DNA from: Pseudomonas brassicacearum subsp. neoaurantiaca
GTDB lineage: Bacteria; Pseudomonadota; Gammaproteobacteria; Pseudomonadales; Pseudomonadaceae
Direction of reading: 5' to 3'
DNA: 64,000 bases
Assembly (NCBI RefSeq): GCF_013608025.1
Contig: NZ_VDLV01000044.1
Span: 131,355-195,354, forward strand
Shown: in pieces, positions 46,102 through 54,737 of the stretch
Position numbering within the stretch: the stretch's first letter is position 1
How the letters are laid out: each line of letters starts with the position of its first letter
Notes under the pieces: model-generated
What the model saw: only the letters and a program-made list of their open reading frames with translations
The model's database searches: none
What the model was told of the DNA's origin: nothing
Made by a program: the position numbers and the translations under genes

Positions 46102-46127
46102 CGCTGTTGCGCCCAGAGGTATCGGTC

Positions 46128-47093
46128 ATGGACTTTTTGCTCGGGTTGTTCAGTCGATTCACCGGGAACGAGGAGCTCGCGCGCCTGTTGTTCGTCACTG
46201 TGATTGGCGTCAGTACAGTGTTCGCGGCCGGAGCCGTGCTGCTGATGATGCTGGGCCTGCAAGACCCGGTACAGCGCAGGCTGGCATTGATCAAGCGTGG
46301 TTACGCCGGCAGCGCGGCAGGGAAGGAGGCCCCCGGTAACTTGCAACTGTTGCTGGAGCGGGTCGGTCAACGCTTCGCCTCGGCCGACGCGACCCAGGCG
46401 TCCGCTACCCAGATGTTGCTGACCCATGCCGGTTATCGATCCGCTTCGGCGGTGCAGATGTATTGGGCCGTGCGCCTGATGCTGCCCCTGGTGATGATCG
46501 GCGTGACCTTGTTGCTGCTGCCGATGGTCAAGGTCTCACTGGCCATGGGTCTGCTGGCGATAGCCCTCATGGCGGGCATCGGTTGGCTGGTGCCGGCGCT
46601 CTATGTCGGCAAACGCAAGAATGCACGGCAAGGCCGGCTGCGCGCAGCATTTCCGGATGCGCTGGACTTGATGGTGGTCTGCGTCGAATCGGGCCTGGCC
46701 TTGCCCACTACCATTGAGCGGGTGGCTGAAGAAATGTCCGTCAGCCAGGTCGAGCTGGCCGAGGAACTGGCGCTGGTCAACGCGCAGATCCGCGCCGGCA
46801 TCACCAGCACCGAGGCGCTCAAGCAACTGGCCGTACGTACCGGCCTGGAGGATATCCAGGGCTTGGTCAGCCTGTTGGCGCAAAGTATCCGTTTCGGCAC
46901 CAGCGTGGCCGATACCCTGCGGATCTACGCCGATGAATTCCGCGACCGGCGTACCCAGGCTGCCGAAGAAATGGGCGCCAAAATCGGCACCAAACTGATC
47001 TTCCCGCTGATTTTCTGCCTGTGGCCGAGCTTCTTCCTGGTCGCCATCGGCCCCGCCATGATCGGCGTGTTCAGGGCTTTCGGGAATATGTAG
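46128..47093 (+). CDS. tadC: TadC inner-membrane platform protein
   Basis: 321 residues, second T2SSF-type platform protein. An N-terminal helix (LLFVTVIGVSTVFAAGAVLLM), two mid helices (LMLPLVMIGVTLLLLPMV and MGLLAIALMAGIGWLVPAL), the motif FPDALDLMVVCVESGL and a C-terminal helix pair (KLIFPLIFCLWPSFFLVAIG) are visible. It is the last gene of the rightward Tad operon; the REP array begins 22 bp after its stop. Confidence 0.93.
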   Translation: MDFLLGLFSRFTGNEELARLLFVTVIGVSTVFAAGAVLLMMLGLQDPVQRRLALIKRGYAGSAAGKEAPGNLQLLLERVGQRFASADATQASATQMLLTHAGYRSASAVQMYWAVRLMLPLVMIGVTLLLLPMVKVSLAMGLLAIALMAGIGWLVPALYVGKRKNARQGRLRAAFPDALDLMVVCVESGLALPTTIERVAEEMSVSQVELAEELALVNAQIRAGITSTEALKQLAVRTGLEDIQGLVSLLAQSIRFGTSVADTLRIYADEFRDRRTQAAEEMGAKIGTKLIFPLIFCLWPSFFLVAIGPAMIGVFRAFGNM

Positions 47094-47114
47094 AAGAGCC
47101 GGACTGCCGAAGAA

Positions 47115-48011
47115 CCTGTGGGAGCGAGCCTGCTCGCGAAAGCGGTGTGACAGTCAATGATGGTGTTGGCTGTGATTCCGTCTTCGCGAGCAGGCTCGCT
47201 CCCACAGGTTTTTGTGTTGTTGCCTGTGCACATGTCCGCCGCCGATCCAATGTGGGAGCGAGCCTGCTCGCGAAAGCGGTGTGACAGTCAATGAAGATGT
47301 CGACTGTGGTTCCGTCTTCGCGAGCAGGCTCGCTCCCACAGGTTTTTGAGTTGTTAGCTGTGTCATGTGTCCGCCGCCGATCCAGTGTGGGAGCGAGCTT
47401 GCTCGCGATAGCGGTGGGTCAGTCAATGAAGGTGGTGGCTGTGATTCCGTCTTCGCGAGCAGGCTCGCTCCCACAGGTTTTTGTGTTGTTGCCTGTGCAC
47501 ATGTCCGCCGCCGATCCAATGTGGGAGCGAGCCTGCTCGCGAAAGCGGTGGGTCAGTCAATGATGGTGTTGACTGTGGTTCCGCCTTCGCGAGCAGGCTC
47601 GCTCCCACAGGTTTTTGTGTTGTTGCCTGTGCACATGTCCGCCGCCGATCCAATGTGGGAGCGAGCCTGCTCGCGAAAGCGGTGGTCAGTCAATGATGGT
47701 GTTGGCTGGGATTCCGTCTTCGCGAGCAAGCTCGCTCCCACAGGTTTTTGTGTTGTTGCCTGTGCACATGTCCGCCGCCGATCCAATGTGGGAGCGAGCT
47801 TGCTCGCGATAGCGGTGGGTCAGTCAATGAAGGCGTTGGCTGTGGTCCCGCCTTCGCGAGCAGGCTAGCTCCCACAGGTTTTTGTGATGTTAGCTGTGCC
47901 ATGTGTCCGCCGCCGATCCAATGTGGGAGCGAGCTTGCTCGCGAAAGCGGTGGGTCAGTCAATGAAGGTGGTGGCTGTGATTCCGTCTTCGCGAGCAGGA
48001 TCGCTCCCACT
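47115..48011. repeat. Array of 14 REP palindromes (seven inverted pairs, period about 134 bp)
   Basis: Seven copies of GTGGGAGCGAGC(C/T)TGCTCGCGA on the + strand begin near 47118, 47252, 47387, 47520, 47654, 47787 and 47922. They alternate with seven inverted copies (TTCGCGAGCAGGCTCGCTCCCAC) near 47182, 47315, 47452, 47585, 47718, 47851 and 47985. Spacers are also nearly identical (CAGTCAATGA..., then CATGTCCGCCGCCGATCCA), so the unit is a 134-bp tandem repeat of a REPIN/BIME-type doublet. The last inverted copy is slightly decayed, and one near 47868 has CTAGCT for CTCGCT. It lies between convergent tadC and the rcpA-tadD operon. No RAYT transposase is present in the window. Confidence 0.95.
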
Positions 48012-48049
48012 GGCGGCCCTGGCTTGCTTCAGTTAACACCTTCAAGCCA

Positions 48050-48111
48050 AAAGACCGCAGCCTCCGGCAACGCCTACTTCACACATAAGGCTGCCGGAGG
48101 CTGCGGTCTTT
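48050..48111. terminator. Perfect 20-bp inverted repeat, probable terminator or second REP type
   Basis: AAAGACCGCAGCCTCCGGCA (48050-48069) is exactly complementary to 48092-48111, leaving a 22-nt loop. Each arm ends in AAA/TTT, so it could act as a Rho-independent terminator in both directions, for the DUF3613 end and for transcripts crossing the REP array. The GCAGCCTCCGGC core is also a common Pseudomonas intergenic palindrome. Confidence 0.7.
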
Positions 48112-48125
48112 ACGTTTGTGACGCT

Positions 48126-48395
48126 TCACTCACTCTTGCTGACGTCACCCCCCATGTCCTGTTCGAAGAACATCGGGATCGGGTAAGTAAAGCTGTTCAG
48201 CCAACGCTGCATGGCCAGCTCGCGTTCGGCGGCCGATGCGGTTTGCAGGTTGGTGGAAGCCACCACGCCACGGATTTGCAACTGCATCCAGCTCTCGGTC
48301 CCTTGCTGCGCCGCCGAAGACGGGCCTGGGTCGATCGCCCAGGCGGAAGTGGACAGGCAAGTCAGGCATACGATCAACAATTGTTGGGTTTTCAT
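48126..48395 (-). CDS. Small exported DUF3613-like protein of the Tad locus
   Basis: An 89-residue protein with a clear signal peptide (MKTQQLLIVCLTCLSTSAWA, cleavage after AWA), then a short mature part containing LQIRGVVASTN, LAMQRWLNSFTYPIPMFFEQ and ending GGDVSKSE. Size, position after tadD and the RWLxSFTxPIPxFF pattern fit the DUF3613 family that accompanies Pseudomonas tad genes. GAGGAG precedes the ATG at 48395. The role is unknown; it is probably a periplasmic accessory to the pilus. Confidence 0.75.
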   Translation of the reverse strand: MKTQQLLIVCLTCLSTSAWAIDPGPSSAAQQGTESWMQLQIRGVVASTNLQTASAAERELAMQRWLNSFTYPIPMFFEQDMGGDVSKSE

Positions 48396-48417
48396 CTCTC
48401 GGACTCCTCGAAACGCG

Positions 48418-49131
48418 CTACTTGACCGCGCCGGTTGAGGCATCGACGACCTCGGTCAGGCGGTTCGATTGTGAGGTCGTTGCATTACCGGCAGAGCCGC
48501 GGATTTTTTCCGCGCGGGCTTGTGCATCCGCCACCTGTTGAGGACTCAGCTTGGCCATGCTCGCCAGTTGCGCCGCCTGCTTCCAGTTGTCCTGGTAGAT
48601 CAGCAGAGTCACCATGTTGAGTGCCGCCAGCGTGTCTGACTGCTGCAGCTCCATGGCCGTCATGAACTCGAAGCGAGCTTGAGGAATCCGCTTCTGATTA
48701 AGGTAGACAACCCCCAGGTCATTGCGGATTTTTCCTTCGGTGGGTGCCATCTTTGCTGCGCGTTCAAGGTGTTCCATGGCGTTGGCGTTGTCATTCTTGG
48801 CCGCAGCCAATTGACCAAGACCATGTTCACCATCGGCAGCCAGGCAAGTTCCAAGCAGGCTTTTATACAAAGGCTCGGCTTCGCTGCGTCCCATCAGGCG
48901 CAGCACCCGGGCCTTGCGCAAACGGACCTGGACCAAGTCTTCGGGTAAGCGTTCAAGATTCGCCAGGCTGGCGTACAAACGACCTTCGTTGGCCATGTCA
49001 TCGGCCAGGTTCAGGGCCAGTTCCTGGTCGGCGCCGGGCTTGGCGCAACTGGCCGGGCTTGAGGCCACGGTGCCGTGGCTGGCACAACCGGCGAGCATCA
49101 AGGTCGCTGTTATCGCAATCATCGCTTTCAT
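48418..49131 (-). CDS. tadD: TadD lipoprotein with TPR repeats
   Basis: 237 residues from ATG 49131 (AAGGGG upstream). A lipoprotein signal ends in the lipobox LAGC (IAITATLMLAGCASHG), so it is likely attached to the outer membrane. The body contains TPR-like helices (AMEHLERAAKMAPTEGKIR, then LGVVYLNQKRIPQARFEF). TadD serves as a pilotin or assembly factor for the Tad secretin. Placed immediately after rcpA and before the DUF3613 gene. An upstream in-frame start at 49191 would place 20 extra residues before the signal and overlap rcpA. Confidence 0.9.
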   Translation of the reverse strand: MKAMIAITATLMLAGCASHGTVASSPASCAKPGADQELALNLADDMANEGRLYASLANLERLPEDLVQVRLRKARVLRLMGRSEAEPLYKSLLGTCLAADGEHGLGQLAAAKNDNANAMEHLERAAKMAPTEGKIRNDLGVVYLNQKRIPQARFEFMTAMELQQSDTLAALNMVTLLIYQDNWKQAAQLASMAKLSPQQVADAQARAEKIRGSAGNATTSQSNRLTEVVDASTGAVK

Positions 49132-49187
49132 CCCATGCCCCTTGGAAACCGGTTGAATGGCTAACGCTTCGCACTGCACGTAGCGGC

Positions 49188-50411
49188 TCATTGGGACAGC
49201 CCGCTGCGGTTGTCGAACTCGCCATGTTCAAGGAAGTACATGCGATAGAAATTCGGATCGTAGTTGCGCAATTGCTCGCCCGGCAACGTTGGCAGTTGCG
49301 CGTCGGCGGCCAGCGGTTGGACCAGGTGCGGAGTGACAATCATCAACAGCTCGCGCTCTTCGCGGTTGATGGAATTGTCGCGAAAGAACGCGCCAAGAAT
49401 GGGTATATCGCCCAAGCCTGGAAACTTGTTCACCTGTGAACTGTTGCGGGTGCTGATCAGGCCGCTGATGACGAAACTTTCGCCGTCGGCCAAGGCAATA
49501 CTGGTATCGGTGCGGCGCACGGTCAGTGCGGGTACCAGTGTCCCGGCAATGTTCACGGCGTTGGTGAAATCCAGTTCGCTGACTTCCGGCGCGACCTTCA
49601 AAGCGATGCGGTTTTTACCGATCACGGTGGGCGTCAGGGTCAGGCGAATACCGAATTCCTTGTACTCGATAGACACGTTGTCGCTGCCGGCACTGGGCAC
49701 GGGAATCGGCACTTCGCCGCCGGCCAGGAAGCTGGCGCTCTGGCCGCTGAGGGCCACCAGGCTTGGCCGCGCCAGGGTGTAGGCAAAACCGCTGCCTTCC
49801 AGCGCATTGATCATCAACAACGTCTTGCCGGTGGCGAACGACAGATTGAACATGTCGTTATTGACCGGCAGGGAAGGCCGGACGATGCCGCCGACAGTGG
49901 GCAAGGTTCTCGGCGCGCCGAACAGGAAGTTGCCACGGGTACCGAAAATCGAAGTGGAGGCCTCCTTGAGCTTGGTCCGGCTGACTTCGACAAAACGAAT
50001 GTCGGTCTGCACCTGGGCGAGCAGCATAGGATCTTCAGACGGTACGCTCGCGGCACTGGTCAGTGCCGCTGTGGCGCGACCCGTGACGAAGACCATGCTT
50101 TGGCGCGGTATCTTCGAACAGGCCGTCCATACCATCAGGCTGGTTGCGCCGGGCATGAGGCCTGTAAGAATGAAGGCATCGTTGCCACTGGGCTGTACGT
50201 CGGCAATTTTCGGATCGCCCACCGCCAGCTTCGTTACGGGGGCAAGAATACGCAGCTCGCTCTGCAGTCCCTGGCCGACCTCGAAGGTGGCCGGCAAGTT
50301 GTCCAGTTGCGAACAACTATCCGCCGCGGCGTGAGCCGCATCCAGGCCGAGGCCCATCCAGAACAAGCCATGAACAAGGTGTTTCAACACGGGCACAGTA
50401 CGATAGCTCAT
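49188..50411 (-). CDS. rcpA: RcpA/CpaC secretin of the Tad pilus
   Basis: 407 residues. A signal peptide (GLGLDAAHAAA) comes first. A BON/N-domain region follows (LQSELRILAPVTKLAVGDPKIADV, typical of RcpA N0), then the secretin core from about residue 130 (QVQTDIRFVEVSR) to 365. The core includes VPIPV, EFGIRLTLTPTV, PALTVRRTDTSIALADGESF and the closing VNKFPGLGDIPILGAFF. It forms the outer-membrane pilus channel. GAGGAUC precedes the ATG and lies partly inside a predicted RNA hairpin. First gene of a leftward rcpA-tadD-DUF3613 operon facing the rest of the locus. Confidence 0.94.
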   Translation of the reverse strand: MSYRTVPVLKHLVHGLFWMGLGLDAAHAAADSCSQLDNLPATFEVGQGLQSELRILAPVTKLAVGDPKIADVQPSGNDAFILTGLMPGATSLMVWTACSKIPRQSMVFVTGRATAALTSAASVPSEDPMLLAQVQTDIRFVEVSRTKLKEASTSIFGTRGNFLFGAPRTLPTVGGIVRPSLPVNNDMFNLSFATGKTLLMINALEGSGFAYTLARPSLVALSGQSASFLAGGEVPIPVPSAGSDNVSIEYKEFGIRLTLTPTVIGKNRIALKVAPEVSELDFTNAVNIAGTLVPALTVRRTDTSIALADGESFVISGLISTRNSSQVNKFPGLGDIPILGAFFRDNSINREERELLMIVTPHLVQPLAADAQLPTLPGEQLRNYDPNFYRMYFLEHGEFDNRSGLSQ

Positions 50412-50470
50412 AAAATGATCCTCGACAGACAGGCCGTCCTTAGGCTAACCAGTGCCTCGGATCATTTATG
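50409..50470 (-). promoter_or_regulatory. Leader hairpin covering the rcpA ribosome site and start codon
   Basis: In the leftward transcript CAUAAAUGAUCC (50470-50459) pairs with GGAUCAUUUUAUG (50421-50409), a 12-bp stem with one bulged base. The second arm contains the 3' half of the Shine-Dalgarno GAGGAU and the AUG of rcpA. If the transcript starts upstream of 50470 this would hide the start site. Seen by complementarity only. Confidence 0.5.
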
Positions 50471-50832
50471 GGGCCCGGGCTGCCCCCCCATTTTCATCAA
50501 ATCACTCAATGTCGCCGGCAAATGGCCTGGGGCACATTGGACGTCCTGACTGGATGGCACGCTGTATTCAGTACATCTTTAAACGCCCTTCATAACCGGG
50601 CTGGCGAGCAGGACGACGGTTGCCGATCAGGTCGGCTATGGATCGGTTCGCCTGTTCCCTGCCCGCTTCTGATTGACAGTAGTTCAACAATGGCAAAGCG
50701 CCACGGCGTTTGTGAAAAAAACGTCTAAAAAGTGACGGGGGCGAAAAGCATGGGGTGATGTGCGTCAATAAACTGTCTTTTGCTGTCATTCTGCAGGACA
50801 AATCCCAGGCGCCGCTATCAACAAAAAGCCGC
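50471..50832. other. Intergenic DNA with no convincing gene
   Basis: About 360 bp between rcpA and the terminator of the PA2817-like gene. It begins with a C/G-rich run (GGGCCCGGGCTGCCCCCCC). The 88-codon leftward open frame here has atypical composition and no ribosome site. It should contain the rcpA promoter, but I could not pick one with confidence. Confidence 0.6.
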
Positions 50833-50867
50833 AAAAAAGCCCGCAGGGTCAGAACCGTGCGGGCCTT
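50833..50867 (-). terminator. Rho-independent terminator of the PA2817-like gene
   Basis: On the minus strand GCCCGCA-type arms (39-45 and 58-64 of the 50800 block) form a hairpin followed by TTTTTT, 20 bp after the PA2817-like stop. Confidence 0.85.
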
Positions 50868-50885
50868 GGCATTGCTGTTTCGTGA

Positions 50886-51293
50886 TCAGTGCTTGCTGTC
50901 CTGATCCGACATTGCCAGCAATTGTTTTTCCTGGTTCCAATCAAAGGGCTCGTCGTTTTGTTCTGCTTCGAAACGACGCTCTTCCAAAGCCTGGTACAGA
51001 CTGATTTCTTCGTCGGGCATGTAGTGCAGGCAATCACCGGCGAAATACCACAGCAGGTCGCGAGGCACCAGGTGGGCAATCTGTGGATAACGGACGATCA
51101 ACTGGCACAGCAGGTCCTGACCCAGGTACTGGCTTTCGATCGGGTCGACAGGCAGTTGCGCGCGCAAGTCATCAAAGCGCTCCAGGAACAGCGCATGGCT
51201 TTCTTCGGGAACCTGTTCGGCCTCACCCACGGCGACCAGGATGCTGCGCAAGTGGTCAAGCAAGACAAGGTGATCGGCAACGACATTGGACAC
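50886..51293 (-). CDS. Conserved PA2817-family protein, function unknown
   Basis: 135 residues from GTG 51293 (V-S-N-V-V-A-D-H), which has TTGAGGA 7 bp upstream; a TTG at 51314 is less likely. A soluble, acidic, mostly helical protein with no recognisable catalytic motif. The stretches VPRDLLWYFAGDCLHYM and EEISLYQALEERRFEAE look conserved. I recognise it as the small protein encoded next to the fadE-type acyl-CoA dehydrogenase in Pseudomonas (PA2817 beside PA2815). It is separated from fadE by about 80 bp in the same orientation, so cotranscription is possible. Confidence 0.75.
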   Translation of the reverse strand: MSNVVADHLVLLDHLRSILVAVGEAEQVPEESHALFLERFDDLRAQLPVDPIESQYLGQDLLCQLIVRYPQIAHLVPRDLLWYFAGDCLHYMPDEEISLYQALEERRFEAEQNDEPFDWNQEKQLLAMSDQDSKH

Positions 51294-51371
51294 GAGATAA
51301 GTCCTCAAGAGCAAAACGGGCGCAGGAGTATAAAGCGCCTGCGCCCGCTTTTACATGCTAGTCCGTCTGGA

Positions 51372-53819
51372 TCACCTGACTTTGTCCTCGGCGAGTGTCA
51401 GCGCTTCCTTATCAAAATCATCGACATCGATGACTTTCCGCCTCGCCGCTTCGGCCGCGCGCAGGGCCTGTGCTTCACCGGCCTGCAACACGCCGGCTTC
51501 AAGAGCCGCATCGATAAGGTGTTCTCCAGGCGCTGGGTTGAGCTGGCCCTGCTTGAGGGCAGCATGGAGTTTTTTCTGCAACGGATGGGCGGCCGCCAGC
51601 AGGTCGGCGGCGTGTTGCAGCGCGCCCACCGGATCTTCTGTTGATTGCGGGCGATAGCAGCCCTGCAGCAATTCTTCCAGGGTCGGGTCGCCTTTGGGCC
51701 GTCCGATGACTGCCGCGACCTTGGCATCGAGCCTGTCGCTTGGTCCCTTGTGTCGCCGGCCAAAGGGGAACACCACCAGGCGCAACAGACAGCCCAGCAC
51801 CCGGTTGGGGAAGTTGTTTAGCAGTTCATCCAACGCTCGCTCCGACTGGCCCAGGCTTTCTTCCATGGCCCACTGGAACAGCGGCGCCATATGATCCGGC
51901 GAGTCGAGATCGTGGTAGCGCTTGAGCGCGGCCGATGCCAGGTAGAGATTGCTCAGCACATCCCCCAGGCGCGCGGACAAGCGTTCGCGACGTTTGAGTT
52001 CGCCGCCCAGCAACATCATGCTCAGGTCCGCCAGCAGGGCGAACGCTGCCGCCTGCCGGTTGAGGGCGCGGAAATAACCTTGGCTCAGGGCATTGCCTGG
52101 CACGTTGTCGAAATGCCCCAGGCCCAGGTTGAGCACCAGCGTACTGGCGGCGTTGCTGATGGCGAAACCGATGTGCTTGAGCAACAGCCGGTCAAACTCG
52201 ATCAGGGCCTGATCCTTGTCTTCGCGGGTGACCAGGGCCATTTCCTTGAGGACGAACGGATGGCAGCGGATCGCGCCCTGGCCGAAGATCATCAAGTTGC
52301 GCGACAGGATATTCGCGCCTTCCACGGTGATGAAAATCGGTGCGCCTTGCCAACTGCGCCCCAGGTAATTGTTCGGCCCCATGATGATGCCCTTGCCGCC
52401 ATGCACATCCATGGCGTGGCTGATGCATTCGCGGCCGCGTTCGGTCAGGTGGTATTTGAGGATCGCCGACAACACCGAAGGTTTCTCGCCGAGGTCCACC
52501 GCGTTGGCGGTCAGCATGCGCGCGGCGTCCATCAGCCAGGCATTGCCGCCGATCCGCGCCATCGCTTCCTGGATGCCTTCGAACGCCGACAACGGTACGT
52601 TGAATTGCTCACGCACCTGGGTGTATTGGCCAGTGACCAGGCTGGTGAACTTCGCCGCGCCGGTACCGACCGCTGGCAGGGAAATCGAGCGCCCGACCGA
52701 CAGGCAATTCATTAGCATCATCCAGCCCTTGCCGAGCATGGCCTGGCCGCCAATGAGGAAATCCAGCGGGATGAAGACGTCCTTGCCCCAGTTCGGTCCG
52801 TTCATGAAGGCCGCGCCAAGGGGGAGGTGGCGACGACCGATATGGACGCCAGGAGTATCGGTGGGGATGAGCGCAAGGCTGATTCCCAGGTCTTCTTCGT
52901 CGCCCAACAGGTGATCCGGGTCATAAGCCTTGAAGGCCAGGCCGAGGAGGGTAGCGACCGGGCCGAGGGTGATGTAGCGTTTTTCCCAGTTCAAGCGCAG
53001 GCCGACGGTTTCATGACCCTGCCACTCGCCTTTGCAGATGATTCCGGTGTCGGGCATTGCCCCGGCGTCGGAGCCGGCCAATGGACCGGTCAGTGCGAAG
53101 CAGGGGATGTCGTCGCCACGGGCCAGGCGCGGCAGGTAGTGGTTGCGTTGTTCGTCGGTGCCGTAGTGCAGGAGCAGTTCCGCCGGACCGAGGGAGTTCG
53201 GGACCATCACGGTGGAAGCCAGGTCGCCGCTGCGGGTGGCCAGCTTCATGGCTACCTGGGAATGGGCATAGGCGGAAAATCCTTTGCCGCCGTATTCCTT
53301 GGGAATGATCAGGGCGAAGAAACCGTGTTCCTTGATGTGTGCCCAGGCTTCTGGCGGCAGGTCCATGGCTTGGCCGATCTGCCAGTCGCTGACCATCGCG
53401 CAGAGTGCTTCGGTTGGGCCGTCGAGGAACGCCTGTTCTTCTTCGGTCAGTTGCACCTTGGGGTAGGCCAACAGCAAGTCCCAGTCCGGCCGGCCGCTGA
53501 ACAGTTCGCCATCCCACCACACCGTGCCCGCGTCGATGGCATCGCGCTCGGTCTGCGACATGGGTGGCAGGGTTTTCTGGAACCAGTCGAACATCGGCGC
53601 GCTGAAATATTTGCGGCGCAGGTCTGGCAGCAGCAGCGGCGTCGCGATGGCGGCGAGCACCAGCCAGAGAACGAGCATCAGCCAGCCGGGCGCATGGCTG
53701 GCAATGCCCATCGCCAGCAGGTAGACCGCGACGATGCCCAGCGCCGGCAGCGGGGCGGTGCGGCGATGCGCCAGCCAGGCTATCCCGACTACCAGAACCA
53801 GTATCCACAACAACAGCAT
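51372..53819 (-). CDS. fadE: Acyl-CoA dehydrogenase FadE
   Basis: 815 residues, the usual FadE length (E. coli FadE 814). Starting at ATG 53819 (GGAGG 8 bp before) gives an N-terminal pair of membrane helices (LLLWILVLVVGIAWLAH and LAMGIASHAPGWLMLVLWLVL). The FAD-dependent dehydrogenase core follows (CFALTGPLAGSDAGAMPDTG, VGRSISLPAVGTGA, HAMDVHGGKGIIMGP) and then a long C-terminal DUF1974 region. It performs the first oxidation step of fatty-acid beta-oxidation at the inner membrane. The open frame continues upstream but into divergent intergenic DNA. The 290-bp gap to the GST gene must hold both promoters; none was identified. Confidence 0.95.
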   Translation of the reverse strand: MLLLWILVLVVGIAWLAHRRTAPLPALGIVAVYLLAMGIASHAPGWLMLVLWLVLAAIATPLLLPDLRRKYFSAPMFDWFQKTLPPMSQTERDAIDAGTVWWDGELFSGRPDWDLLLAYPKVQLTEEEQAFLDGPTEALCAMVSDWQIGQAMDLPPEAWAHIKEHGFFALIIPKEYGGKGFSAYAHSQVAMKLATRSGDLASTVMVPNSLGPAELLLHYGTDEQRNHYLPRLARGDDIPCFALTGPLAGSDAGAMPDTGIICKGEWQGHETVGLRLNWEKRYITLGPVATLLGLAFKAYDPDHLLGDEEDLGISLALIPTDTPGVHIGRRHLPLGAAFMNGPNWGKDVFIPLDFLIGGQAMLGKGWMMLMNCLSVGRSISLPAVGTGAAKFTSLVTGQYTQVREQFNVPLSAFEGIQEAMARIGGNAWLMDAARMLTANAVDLGEKPSVLSAILKYHLTERGRECISHAMDVHGGKGIIMGPNNYLGRSWQGAPIFITVEGANILSRNLMIFGQGAIRCHPFVLKEMALVTREDKDQALIEFDRLLLKHIGFAISNAASTLVLNLGLGHFDNVPGNALSQGYFRALNRQAAAFALLADLSMMLLGGELKRRERLSARLGDVLSNLYLASAALKRYHDLDSPDHMAPLFQWAMEESLGQSERALDELLNNFPNRVLGCLLRLVVFPFGRRHKGPSDRLDAKVAAVIGRPKGDPTLEELLQGCYRPQSTEDPVGALQHAADLLAAAHPLQKKLHAALKQGQLNPAPGEHLIDAALEAGVLQAGEAQALRAAEAARRKVIDVDDFDKEALTLAEDKVR

Positions 53820-54113
53820 AAGTGATCCTCCATGAACCAAGGCAAAACCGACCTTCAGAGCGTAGACGGCCCCTGCAAAACCGGCGGTAGGCGCAATGGG
53901 ACTGATCTCGTGGGAAACCCGCCTTGTATTACGCCAGTCTGGTTGGCAACAGCCGTGGGAAATCGTTCGTTGTCGAAGTGAGAAAACGTCATTGTTTGGC
54001 GTAAATGCCCTGTCTGCCCAGGAAGGCCTGGCAGCGCGCTCTTGCTTGGTGATTTGAGCCATTGCTGATCCGGCGTATGCTGCTGCGGCATTTATCCATC
54101 GAGGGAAGCCGTG

Positions 54114-54737
54114 ATGCTGAAGATCTGGGGTCGGAAGAATTCGTCGAACGTGCGCAAGGCGTTGTGGTGCGCCGAAGAGCTGGGACTGGCCTATGAGGCC
54201 ATCGATGCAGGCGGCGCGTTCGGGGTCGTGGACACGCCCGAATACCGCGCGAAGAATCCCAACGGCCGGGTTCCGATGATAGAAGACGACGGCTTCGTGC
54301 TCTGGGAGTCGAACACCATCGTTCGATACCTGGCTGCTCGCCATGCCCCAGGTTCGGCCTGGTATCCCGCTGATGTCCAGGCCCGGGCCACGGCGGAAAA
54401 ATGGATGGATTGGACGACGTCGAGTTTTGCCGCGCCGTTTCGCACGGTGTTCTGGGGCGTCTTGCGTACCCCGGCCGAGCAGCAGGATTGGACCGCTATC
54501 AAGGCCGCGATCAAGGAATGCGAGGACCTGCTGGCAATGGTGGAGCAGACCCTGGGCGAACAGCCTTACCTATCGGGTAATGAAATCGGCATGGGCGATA
54601 TCCCACTGGGCAGTTTCATTTATGCCTGGTTCGAGATGCCCATCGAGCGAGCCGCGCAGCCCAATGTACAAGCCTGGTATGCACGGCTCCAGCAGCGTCC
54701 GGCCTATCGCAAAGCCGTGATGACCGCGTTGACTTAA
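54114..54737 (+). CDS. Glutathione S-transferase family protein
   Basis: 207 residues from ATG 54114, with GAGGGA upstream; a GTG directly before it is an alternative. The thioredoxin-like N-terminal domain has WGRKNSSNVRKALW (catalytic Ser region), the cis-Pro in NGRVPMIED and the ESNTI glutathione-binding turn. The all-helical C-terminal domain contains the conserved N-capping region LSGNEIGMGDIPLG. Substrate unknown. It is divergent from fadE and followed 130 bp later by the ABC transporter pair, an order also known from P. aeruginosa. Confidence 0.92.
   Translation: MLKIWGRKNSSNVRKALWCAEELGLAYEAIDAGGAFGVVDTPEYRAKNPNGRVPMIEDDGFVLWESNTIVRYLAARHAPGSAWYPADVQARATAEKWMDWTTSSFAAPFRTVFWGVLRTPAEQQDWTAIKAAIKECEDLLAMVEQTLGEQPYLSGNEIGMGDIPLGSFIYAWFEMPIERAAQPNVQAWYARLQQRPAYRKAVMTALT

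Noticed and set aside
47115..48011. A CRISPR-like array
   Set aside because: The repeats alternate in orientation as long palindromes, spacers are near-identical instead of unique, and no cas genes are present; this is a REP/REPIN array.
47291..48425. Several 60-225 codon open frames inside the REP array
   Set aside because: They translate the repeated palindromes (for example repeated CGSELARES-type strings) and have no independent coding signals.
50568..50834. An 88-codon leftward open frame upstream of rcpA
   Set aside because: No ribosome site, atypical composition (Arg/Ser/Cys-rich), and it overlaps the terminator region.
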